A DNA stretch of 64,000 bases from Ilex aquifolium (taxonomy: Eukaryota; Streptophyta; Magnoliopsida; Aquifoliales; Aquifoliaceae): positions 33,024,811-33,088,810 of the forward strand of contig OX637403.1 of the NCBI GenBank assembly GCA_951799425.1. The letters run 5' to 3'. Under the pieces are notes generated by a model, which saw nothing but the letters and a program-made list of their open reading frames with translations, had not been told where the DNA came from and ran no database searches. Positions 42,217 through 52,137 of this stretch are shown piece by piece (the first letter of the stretch is position 1; every line of letters starts with the position of its first letter). The position numbers were made by a program, and so were the translations under genes.

Positions 42217-43041
42217 ATTCTTCAGATGGATGACTTCCCTAATGGCCCAAAAAGTTTTGTAACACTCATCACATTCAACCACGTAGCAAATGTTCAAAGA
42301 ATGACTATAACCGAGACGCCGGAAAAGACCACACTAGATTACAGATGAATGCATTTTCCAAATTTAGCAAAATGCCACCAATCTATGACAAGATGAAAAA
42401 TCATCTATGATGACTTGCATGCATGCCATAAGACGAATGCACCCTTGCAGTTGCAAGATTTGATTCAAATTGAGGGTACCAGAAGGACAATGAAAGCAAA
42501 GAAAGAACTCGGGTCAAATTTAGAAGAGTGCGGCTCAAGATCCCAGAGAAAATCAAATCATGAATAAGATTATCTAGCCAATCCCAAAATGTTTGTAAAA
42601 AGGTTTTGTTGAGTTGACTTGTATTGAATTTTCTAACCTTAAGACAGTTCACCGACATCTGAACTGAAATTCATCACTGAGCTTATCATATTAAGTTGAA
42701 AAGCTACCATTTTCTCGCTTCATCAGTAGTTTCCATATATCAGATATCAGTTTATGATTAGATACCTTCCGAAGCAAAAGTGAAGGCAAAGAATGTAATC
42801 TCCAGTCTGAAGCTCTGAATTTTTTAGTCCAACTCATATGTGTACAACAGGACTGCCTCATATATTCACAACATGCAATGATGTCTGAAAACTACTGAAT
42901 TCCAGCTGCTGAGGATTCTGCAGATGTTAAGTTGAAGATGACTGAACAGAACAAATCATGCAGTTGGAAAGTCCCTTTCTTTGAATTGAGCTTCATATAC
43001 GAATCAAAGACTTTTAGATACGTCACCATCCTATCCATGGT
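42217..43041. other. Downstream flank of the DUF604 relic, no gene recognised
   Basis: Likely 3' UTR and intergenic sequence on minus. The open stretch 42401-42658 shows no domain. Confidence 0.35.
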
Positions 43042-44871
43042 TCACACAGTATCAGTAACAGAACTGAAAGATCCCTTCTCGCACTGCCCAACTGTCAATC
43101 TAAGGAATTCATTGCTGGTTTGTTTAAGTTTGCAGCATAGCCACTGGGGTACCTGTTCAAATACATGCAAAACAATTTCAATATAAAAACAGCAGTATTC
43201 AATGATTTCTGCAATAGAGGAAGGAGAGTGAGGAAGTTAAGCTAACCAGATGCCAATTCTTGCTCAACGGATCCACTAAAACCTAGATTTTCTTTAAGTA
43301 CCGGAGAGGAGGCTTACGAGGGAAGCAGAACAGTTTCCTTCTCAAATCATCATTTCGTCTGCCTCACCCATAAAACCCCAATGTATCATTGCCTTCCTTT
43401 TCCACATCTTTAAGGAAAAACAATATTGGTTTTTCGCAAACAGAACTGTAAGGATCCCTGGTGTCAAAATCGAATTCGTTCCTGTGATGAATTCTGTTCC
43501 AGGCAGAGTAAGTTTGCTCCGAGCGCTCAAGTTCACGGGGAAGCACTATGTTTGGGAACACTTGAACAACATAACCAATAGAGACTGAGAATGTTATATG
43601 CCTCGAATGGTCATAACAAATGGATCACTGCAAAAAGCTCGTGGGCTCAACTTTCATGGCGCTCATAAAAAGTTTCAAGCTCTCTAGAGAGCTTGAGCCA
43701 GGATAAAAAGGATCAAACACTTCAAGATGATGGATTGAGACAAATGGTGCAATTGAGTGCGAGGACAGGAGACCATGTGCACTGCCCCTAATATCCTACT
43801 GCCAGAAAGGGGGGAAGAAATGGGTATAAAGTTTTCAATTCAACTACAAATTATTCAATAAACCAAAGTTATAAAGAGGTTTTGCAAAAGGGGGGAGAAA
43901 GATTCCCTGGTGAAAGCCATTTTCCCTGGTTATAGGGACGCCAATTTCAATAATGCAGGAATGGAGTCGATCATCGCTTCCCTATAGCTTAGGATACCTC
44001 TCGAGGCACTCATCCTGAATCCTGGAAAGGGCTTCAGCCAGTGGATGGCTTATGGCAATCCCACCGCCACCAAAAGCCATGGAGTGACTGAAGTAAGTGT
44101 TTGCGGAATAGCTCACCGAAGGGCTACAACGTAAACCATCTGGGAAGGGTCGTACTTGTTGAGAACTGCGACCAGATTGTCGACATTGAAGATGGTATTG
44201 TCATCGCCCAGAACGAACCAACGGACTTGGGAAAATCCCAGGCGGAAGGACTCAGAGACAATCCGTGAAATCTGGAGTCCGGAAGGGTGGCCGGTGGGGT
44301 TGGTGTATCGGAAGTTAGAGATGTCCTCAGAGAGGATGATTCGAGGCAGAGCGTCGTCTCCGTTCTCGGGGACCACCGACTCTTCCAACCAGACGTGCCC
44401 TCGCATGTCTTCCGGACGCCACCAAAGCCTCACGAACTCATTTCTTCGCTTCCAGATCTTTGAGGATCTGGCAATGCCGAATACAACGTGACTCAGAGAC
44501 AACTCATTATACTGTTCATGCCTCTTCTTATGGACCAACGGTAAAAGAGACGGGGACGTAGGAGGGGGTAGAGGCAAGATGGACAAAGGATTATCAGAGG
44601 AGAATGAGTAGAAAGCCTTACTCCGTGCTAAAGAATTGGGGCTTCCGTCCCAATCATTGAAGCGGTGCCAGCAACGTCCGGTGGTGCTGGAGAAGACTAG
44701 CGACAACCATGCGGTGGTAGAGAGGAGCAGTGCAACCACCGCATAGACGGCCGTGGCCGTATGGCTTTGACGCCGTCGACGGCTGCGCCTTAGACCGGGG
44801 GCCGGTCGGTTGAGATTCTTGTCCAGGCCATGATTATTATGGTGATGGTAGTCCATCGTCGTTGTCGTCAT
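43042..44871 (-). pseudogene. Fringe-like glycosyltransferase (DUF604) pseudogene
   Basis: Minus strand, three exons. Exon 1 from ATG 44871 (MTTTTMDYHHH; the upstream TTG is not used) has a basic stretch then a signal-anchor (AVYAVVALLLSTTAWLSLVF), followed by HVVFGIARSSKIWKRRNEFV, RWFVLGDDNTIFNVDNL (acidic GDD, the metal-binding DxD equivalent) and, after a frameshift near 44120, YFSHSMAFGGGGIAISHPLA. Exon 2 (about 43798-43247) gives RGSAHGLLSSHSIAPFVSIH and VVQVFPNIVLPRELERSEQT. Exon 3 (43152-43042) gives CCKLKQTSNEFLRLTVGQCE and the natural TGA. Disabling lesions: the 1-base frameshift, TAG in YPKL*GSDD, TGA in SFLQ*SICYD and TGA in GFYG*GRR, and the exon 1 donor position reads GG rather than GT. 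Intact family members are Golgi type II membrane proteins, presumed beta-1,3-glycosyltransferases. Confidence 0.88.
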
Positions 44872-44901
44872 CTTTGCTGGCGCCAAAATTCATTTCCACC
44901 A

Positions 44902-46656
44902 CTAGTGACGCCAAGCCTTCAAGGCAAAGACAATGACCGCCAATTCTATGTCATGTGTGGGGTAATTCTGCTCGTGGTTCTTTAACTGCCGAGAACCATA
45001 AGCCACCACCCTCCCGGACTGCATCAAGACACATCTCAGTCCGTCCTTCGAGGCATCACAATAAATTATGTACCTCTGTCCCCTTTCCGGGACTATCAAG
45101 ATAGGAGCTGAAGTAAGCCTCCTCTTTAACTCCTAGAATGCCTTCTCACAAGAATCATTCCACTCGAACTTGATCTCTTTCCGAGTCAACCTAGTCATAG
45201 GTGCAGCCAGCCGAGAGAAATCCTCAATAAACCGCCGGTAATACCCTGCCAATCCCAAGAAATTGCGTATCTCGAAGACTGACTTCGGTCTCTCCCAATT
45301 CATAACTGCCTCGACCTTCTCCGGGTCCACAGATACACCCGAAGCTGACACTACATGCCCCAAGAATTTCACCTCAGTCAGCCAAAATTCACACTTGCTG
45401 AACTTGGCGTACAACTGGTGGTCTCTCAAGACCTGGAGAACAATCCTCAAGTGACCCTCATGCTCTTCCTCATACTTGGAGTAGATTAAGATGTCGTCAA
45501 CAAAAACCACGACGAAGTGATCAAGGTAGGGTTATAACACCCTATGCATGAGATCCATGAATGCCGCTGGGGCGTTTGTCAATCCGAATGGCATCACTGT
45601 GAACTCGAAATGCCCATACCGCGTTCTGAACGCCGTCTTAGGGATATTTGCTTCCCTAACCCTCAACTGATGGTAACCGGTGTGGAGATCTATCTTGGAG
45701 TAGACCCGCGCCCTTCTCAGCTGATCAAACAAGTCATCAATCCTCGGCAAAGGGTACCTATTCTTGATAGTAACCGTATTCAACTGCCGGTAATCTATGC
45801 ATAGTCTAAGGGTTTTGTCCTTCTTCTTTGCAAATAACACCGGAACGCCCCAAGGTGAGGTACTCGGTCTAATGAACCCCCTGTCCAACAATTCCTGCAA
45901 TTGGACCTTGAGTTCTTGCAACTCAGCAGACGCCATCCTATGTGGAGTCATAGAAATGTGCGATGTACCAGGATGCAACTCTATAGTGAAGTCCACATCC
46001 CTATGTGGAGGTAATCCCGGTAGTTCATCCGGAAAAACATTCTCATAATCACACACAACCCGAGGTAGACCAAACTCCTGTCTCGCCTCGGCCTCCAGGG
46101 TAAGGCTTACTAGCCAACCCATCAACTGCCTGTGCCATCTAGAGTCGTACACGACTTGGGGTAAAACATCGTGCTTATCCCCCTGAAACATGAAACAAAC
46201 CCCATCCGGTGTGTAAGTAGTGACCCGCTTCCGATCACAATCAATGACGACTCGGTGTGCCGCCAACCAATCCATCCCAAGGATTACATCGAACTCCGAC
46301 ATGTCCATGACCCGAAGGTCCACGGTGAGTAGAATCCCTGAGATCTCTAACTCACACCCCCGACATATCTGATCAACCCTCACCCTAGCACCTAGGGGAG
46401 AACTCACGTGCAATGACTCTTCTAAGGTCTCAACCTCTAAGCCCAAGTCTTTCACACAAGATGCAGCAATAAATGAATGCGATGCACCAGAATCAAACAA
46501 TACTCTAGCCCATAAGTGAGAAAGTAGGAATGTACCCTGTATCACCGACGGATCTGCCGGCTCAGTCTGTGGTATCATGGCGTAGACACGCCCTTGAGTC
46601 CCTGAAGTCCCGGCTTGTGAGCCCTGGCCTCGTCCCCAACCCATGCCTTGGCCCAT
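44902..46656 (-). pseudogene. Tekay pol fragment: protease, RT, start of RNase H
   Basis: Protease [13 protein letters not shown] and [22 protein letters not shown] start [20 protein letters not shown], then [31 protein letters not shown] and [21 protein letters not shown] stop at 45532 is followed in the same frame by [15 protein letters not shown], with the catalytic FVDD at 45493-45504. A further stop lies near 45133. RNase H begins [20 protein letters not shown] and [18 protein letters not shown], ending at WRH*. The catalytic RT residues remain, but the stops and the missing 3' half make it dead. Confidence 0.9.
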
Positions 46657-47751
46657 CTAGCCAACTTGCGGTGTCCCCGCACGTGAAGTGGTAAGGCCTT
46701 GTGCAGCACCCTGGTACTGATACTGACTCCCCTGGCCCATGGTAGGGTAGTGAGGAGTATACTGGGTTTGTGGTTGCCCCACCGAAGTCTGGGACTGTGA
46801 CGATCCGTAGCTTTGGGATCCTTGTCGCTGAGGACAATCCCGCTTCATGTGACCCGGCTGGCGGCAATGGAAACATGTTTTCTGCCCCGCTTGATATGTA
46901 GTCCCCGGGTTTCCCCCATCTTGGGAGGATTGACCGTGGCCTTGGCCTTGATGGCTACGACCTTGTCCTTGTTGCCCTTGCGGAGGAAAAGTCCTCTGCC
47001 TCTTTCCAGAACTAGAAGAAGAGGATTGACCCTCCTTCTTCTTGTCCTTCACACCCGCCTCCCGGATGTTTCTTGCATCATCCACTTCTCTCTCAGTGGC
47101 CATGGCTGTCTGGACCATCAAGTCGAAGTCTTGTAGGAGAAGACCCACAATCTTACCCTGGATGGATAACTTCAGCCCATCCTCAAACATTCTGACTTTG
47201 GCCGTATCTGTGGTCACGTAGTCATCGACGAAACGTGCTAATTCGGTGAATGTAGCAACGTACTCCATCACCGTCATGGTGCCTTGCCTCAAATCCAGGA
47301 ATTCCCGGGCCTTTGCATGTTTTGCTGCGGCCGGGAAGTACTTTCCCATAAAGAGTTCCTTGAACTCAATCCAAGTCATAGCCTCCAAGCCCTTGGAGTC
47401 TTTCACCCAATCCCACCACACTAGGGATTCCCCCTCCAACTGAAATGTAGCTAGAGTTATCTTGGTGGCGTCGGAGGTGATCTCCATAGCCCTCCAAACC
47501 CTATCCACTTGCCGGAACCAATGGTCAGCTACCATAGGGTTCGCTCCTCCCATGAAGATCGGAGGCTGATGTGCCTTGAACTTCTGGAGATGACTGGAGC
47601 CTCCTTGGCCCCCACCTGCACCCGTCTGTGTGAGTGTGGCAACCACTGTACCAAGAGCCTCTATGAAGGCTTGTTGGTCAGTAGTAGGTGGTGGTGGGTT
47701 GTTCCGCCCACCGCCTCGGCCTCGACCGCGTCCTCTTCCTCTTGTTGCCAT
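46657..47751 (-). CDS. Tekay gag protein
   Basis: An open 364-codon frame from ATG 47751: an RG-rich N-terminus (GRGRGRGRGGGRNN), the retrotransposon gag domain (HWFRQVDRVWRAMEITSDAT, ESLVWWDWVKDSKG, LFMGKYFPAAAKHAKAREFL) and a CCHC knuckle (CFHCRQPGHMKRDC) near residue 290, then a Q/S-rich tail. It ends at TAG 46657-46659, and pol continues in the same frame at 46656. It resembles a TGG-to-TAG mutation in a formerly continuous gag-pol (QVG*MGQG). Gag would form the virus-like particle. Confidence 0.9.
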   Translation of the reverse strand: MATRGRGRGRGRGGGRNNPPPPTTDQQAFIEALGTVVATLTQTGAGGGQGGSSHLQKFKAHQPPIFMGGANPMVADHWFRQVDRVWRAMEITSDATKITLATFQLEGESLVWWDWVKDSKGLEAMTWIEFKELFMGKYFPAAAKHAKAREFLDLRQGTMTVMEYVATFTELARFVDDYVTTDTAKVRMFEDGLKLSIQGKIVGLLLQDFDLMVQTAMATEREVDDARNIREAGVKDKKKEGQSSSSSSGKRQRTFPPQGQQGQGRSHQGQGHGQSSQDGGNPGTTYQAGQKTCFHCRQPGHMKRDCPQRQGSQSYGSSQSQTSVGQPQTQYTPHYPTMGQGSQYQYQGAAQGLTTSRAGTPQVG

Positions 47752-48097
47752 CTACACACACATAAGATAACAATAGATCAATTACTTAATCTCCCAAGTT
47801 AAGGATCAAGTATTTCAACTTGGAGATTTTCCTCCTTGTTTCACTAGTCGTGCGTGTGCCACCTACTAGTAGACATTAACACATTGAACCATACCGTTCA
47901 CCCCTTTTTCCAAACATACTTTGGGTTTTCTAACCCTAATGTTTTCAGTCCATATACATGTTACTATGTATATCATCATGTGTATCTTTCACATAGCATA
48001 TAACATGTAACAATGTAAGCACATAAGATGAGATGTGTAATGCATGCAATGGTCTAAACCCAATATCCACCAGGCCTTAGGTAATCGCATAACCTAG
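47752..48097 (-). other. Leader of the Tekay element (PBS to gag)
   Basis: About 350 bp of untranslated leader between the primer-binding site and the gag ATG. No other feature. Confidence 0.7.
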
Positions 48098-48109
48098 GCT
48101 CTGATACCA
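48098..48109 (-). other. Primer-binding site of the Tekay element
   Basis: Minus strand TGGTATCAGAGC (plus gctctgatacca), 3 bases inside the LTR end, complementary to initiator methionine tRNA. Confidence 0.92.
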
Positions 48110-48112
48110 AGC

Positions 48113-50844
48113 TGTGACACCCCAAAGTCCGGGGGTCCGTTGATTACCCATCAACCCGCGGAATACTCGTGGATACCGAGTAACTCGATATCACACCGTC
48201 ATGCCCCATTTACCGGGGTCCTTAATTTTAACGAAATTCAGGCAGAGTCTCCTTTGTACGGGGAGCTCTACCCAAAACACAACATGTGCAGTATAAATTA
48301 ACATGACCCATCCGAGGCCCAATATAACACAATGAACACACAGGGTCCATTTATAAGTAAAACTTGACCGCACCGGGTCCATTTATCAATACTTATATCA
48401 AAACATGCAAGGTTAGTTTAACAATAGTCTATATAAGTTCTATTACAATTATTTGCAAAAGATTACATGCCCAAAATATTATTTCCACAAATGTTGTACA
48501 TTCACACAAAATAAAGCCACATTCGGCTTTCTTCAAACATGAGGGTCCAAATTGGAGCCATCCACCGGTGTATTTCTCCCACCTGAAATGTTTCCCATAT
48601 AGGGTGAGCCAACGCTCAGTAGAAAAACTCCTACAGAGGCTACTCCCCACCTAAAATGCGTATGCAATGCACACATGCCACAAACAACTTCTTCCATTCC
48701 AAATAAGAATATATTATTCAAGATAGAATCTCATGATGCTATGCCAAGTAATGAGATGAAACTCACTCATGCATGCTATCCCGAGCCCATACCGACTCCC
48801 ACAACACATTGTAGTGCCAACGTGCCTTTGAACCGTCATCTATGTTACACATCAATTGACATTTACAAAACTAGGGTCTTTCTTGGGGTGGGCATTCATG
48901 GACTTACACCAACGGCACCCAGCCGACACGGAATTTCAGGACTTCAACCCACGGTTCCGCGTATACCGACACACTTTATGGCCTTTTACACCAACGGAGT
49001 GCGAATCCTATCAACGAGTCTTTCACCCGAGGGATATTCTAGCCCTTCTTGCTAACCCCGACCCAATTTATTATGAAACCAAGCGGCTTAGCTAGGCCTT
49101 CGACCCAACTTTCCCAAGCCATCCGTCAATCACCAAGTATGGTATTGACGACAACCATGCACACACCCATGTGATGAGATGTTTCCGTGCATATGCAATG
49201 TGATGCACCATTGCACAACAACATAATGTTCCATATGCTATGAATGACATACGAACAATTCCAACACATCCATGGTAAATTATATCCTAAGCATATAAAT
49301 ACCATATTTGTCACAATGTCAATATATATCAAAACATGCATATATCAACAAGTACATTTCAATCATAAATCATATCATAAGCATGTGATTCCACATTACC
49401 ACATAGCTCAAGAAATCATACTAAATGATTTCTACAAACCATTTCAAGTAACCACATAGTACAAGAAACAAAACCACTTCAAGATAGAATATATATTCCA
49501 TCCATTTCTCATATCCATTTAACCATAATACATCTTAGGTAAGAAATAAACCCAAGTAGGAGAAACCCTACCTTAATAGAAGTGTAAGATGAGTGTAGAA
49601 AGCCTCAAGAACACTTCCTCTCTTGTTTAGTTTTAATGCCACATGTAGGGTTCTTTTCCAACTAAGCGTAGGCGTTTAGCATCTTTGAACATTCTACAGG
49701 TAACCTTCATGAGTTAAAACAACTCTAACTCTAGTTATTAAAATCCAATTCTAACAAAATATGTGAGAGATAAACATAGACTCATAGGAATTATCTTTCA
49801 ACAAAAATCACTATTTTTGAACACTAAATACCTGTTCCAAGTAACTCCTAAACTAAGTGTAAGTTACAGAATTTCCAGGTTCCAGCAGGTCATAATCATC
49901 TTTAGAAATTCACCAAAAATAGAGTTTTCATCCTTTTGGCATGAGACCAAAGCCAAAATAACCCTTTATGAATCTATTTCAACCCTAAAAGTTTAAGATT
50001 CATAAACGAACTCTAACTCATAAAACCAATTACGAAATTACATGCTGTCCAGATTTTTCAGATCAGTTTCTATAGGCTGGGGCTAACTTTCAAAAATCAC
50101 CAAAAATCGTATTTGTCTCCATTTTACTTGAAACTAAAACCAAACGAATCCTTTTTCAGTCTATATTATAACCTCAAAATTTCAGAATTATTAAATAATC
50201 GTAGCTTATGAAATGAATAAGAAACTCACCTACTGTCCAGGATTGACAGTATCACTTCTTCTTCTTCCTTTCGGTTTGAGCTCAAGAAAAATACCCACCA
50301 AGACTTGATTTTCCCAAAATCTCCCCTTTTGGATCTTTGGTGAAAATCTTTGTTTTTTGTACCCACGCGTAGCCCTCGTCGCATAGACCAACTTTAATTC
50401 TTGGTTCAAGCGATTCCGACCGACGTAGCCTAGCGGATCGACGGAAGAAAGCCTTGAAAATTCATTTTCTCTCTTTTCTCTCATTTCTCTCCTCTCCAAC
50501 GTGTGGTGTGCTGAATAGGGAAGATATTTGTGCTGAAATATCAATTTTAAGTCCCTATTTATAGTTTTAATTCCGCGGTCCACATCGTCCCGCTCGTTTA
50601 TCACTTCCGGGTCCGTTTTTCGTCCCGAAACGATTCATTATACCTCAGATTAAGTTCAAATTAATTTTATTTGAAATTTAACTTAATTTTAAGGAAATTT
50701 TATAAAAAATGTTTTTGGGGACCTTTAAAATGTCATTCGCCACGCAGTTTAACAACAAATGCTACGTCTGTTTTGATGGATTGACAAAATTGAGTTTCTC
50801 AATTTTATCTAGATTTATATGTTACTGTATTCATTGGTGTTACA
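48113..50844 (-). repeat. 5' LTR of the Tekay element
   Basis: 2,732 bp; on minus it begins TGTAACACC and ends GGTGTCACA. The plus end (50844) abuts an older plus-strand chromovirus, suggesting insertion into it. A TATA box (ctataaatag, plus 50555-50564) lies about 280 bp into the LTR. Several CA-rich open stretches inside (for example 48675-49055) show no domain and are not called. Confidence 0.85.
50555..50564 (-). promoter_or_regulatory. TATA box of the Tekay LTR
   Basis: Minus strand CTATAAATAG, followed about 25-30 bases downstream by the likely transcription start region. Confidence 0.6.
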
Positions 50845-51916
50845 CCTGTATATTCTTGTAGTAAAGAAGGAATTACCTTACTAATGATTTTGGGTTAGAT
50901 GTAATTGTTTTTGCTTTAAAGTTATAGAGAAAGACATGTAAGATTTATTTCGATTATCAAAGGTTGAAAGATTTATTTATTGAGAAGGAGTTTAATTTGA
51001 GAAAAAGAAGATGGATGGAAAGATTAGGGACTATAATTATTCTATTATTATCATGTAGGCAAAGCTATTATAGTGGTCGATACACTGAGCAAGAAATTAT
51101 TAAGAAGTTTGTGTTGTATTCAATGTACCTAAATGAGTAATTTGGTTGATTTGAGATTGATAGGGGTACGTGTGATATTGACTAGTACAGATATATTATT
51201 AGCTCAATTGCAAGTTAAACTCTTATTGGTAGATCGTATCAAAAAAAAAAGGGACACATATGCAGAATATTAGAAAAGAGGTGTAACATAGTAGCAAGAT
51301 AGATTTTGTACTTTTTGCTGAAATTATGTTTATATTTTGGCATTAGTTATGGGTACCAAAAGAGAATATGTTGAAGAGATATATTATAGATGCATGTAAC
51401 ACCTCACATTTTCTTTTATATATATGTATATAGATATATAGTATATAATGGTTGTAAAAAATGTGGATATGTGTAAGGATGTAAGGATAAATTATATAGA
51501 TTGTAATAGTAGGAGAAATGCTAGAGATAAATATGGATTGGGAAGTTGGAGTTTCCAAGACGTTTAAACTTGGAAAGGGTGACTAGACGAATTTCTAAAT
51601 ATTTTTAGGTCAAAATAAGGTGTCCATTGAATCCGGAAGGTCGAACAACCTTGGGAGAGGTAATATGAGGTGTATTGGAAGTTAGGAAGTATTCCTGAGT
51701 GAAAACACACTTAGAGAAAATTTGGGTAAAAAGGAGTTGGGACACCTTCTAGTATTTTTGTCATAACTTTTTATTCTTATGTCCAATTGATCTGAAATTT
51801 GGACAGTAGATAGTAGACATCTAGGGCTACAAAAGTGCGTCTCATGAAAATTTTCCAATTCGACCTCTAAATGGGTCAAAACTGCATTTTAAGTTGAAGC
51901 AGAAAATCTGGGCAGT

Positions 51917-52080
51917 GACTACCGGTAGTCAACCGGTAGTCAATGGTCCAGTGTGCCCGAGCTACCGGTAGTCAACAGGTAGTCGAGTGTCCAGTGTACC
52001 CGAGCTACCGGTAGTCAACAAGTAGTCGAGTGCCAATGTACCCGAGCTACCGGTAGTCAAAATTAACTACCGGTAGTCAC
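51917..52080. repeat. ~43-bp tandem repeats with CTACCGGTAG palindromes
   Basis: Units begin ctaccggtagtcaa at 51919, 51962, 52005 and 52047, with a last ctaccggtagtcac at 52067; spacing 43, 43, 42 and 20. Each unit carries the perfect palindrome CTACCGGTAG (GACTACCGGTAGTC in the first). The array ends 50 bp before the TATA box of the solo LTR, so it is in the U3 enhancer position. Confidence 0.9.
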
Positions 52081-52129
52081 TGTAAAAATCAGACAATTTT
52101 AGTTCGCGAACAGCCGGTTTTTTCCCCAC

Positions 52130-52137
52130 TATAAATA
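52130..52137 (+). promoter_or_regulatory. TATA box of the solo LTR
   Basis: TATAAATA in cccactataaatacttc, followed by a purine-rich leader (agagagaaagagggg) typical of a plant transcript start. Confidence 0.7.

Larger units (their letters stand above)
44900..50844 (-). mobile_element. 3'-truncated Tekay-type chromovirus (Ty3/gypsy)
   Basis: On minus: 5' LTR 50844-48113, primer-binding site 48109-48098, gag 47751-46657, then protease, RT and the first part of RNase H down to about 44900. There homology stops abruptly next to the DUF604 relic. The rest of RNase H, integrase, chromodomain region and 3' LTR are absent. Motif style ([17 protein letters not shown]) is that of Del/Tekay chromoviruses. 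Because only one LTR is present, no target duplication can be checked. Confidence 0.9.

Noticed and set aside
44872-44886. Earlier start of the DUF604 frame (MAPAK)
   Set aside because: The codon at 44886 is TTG, not ATG. The first in-frame ATG is at 44871.
48675-49055. A 126-codon frame and neighbours inside the Tekay LTR
   Set aside because: They lie wholly within the LTR, have no domain and overlap each other in different frames.
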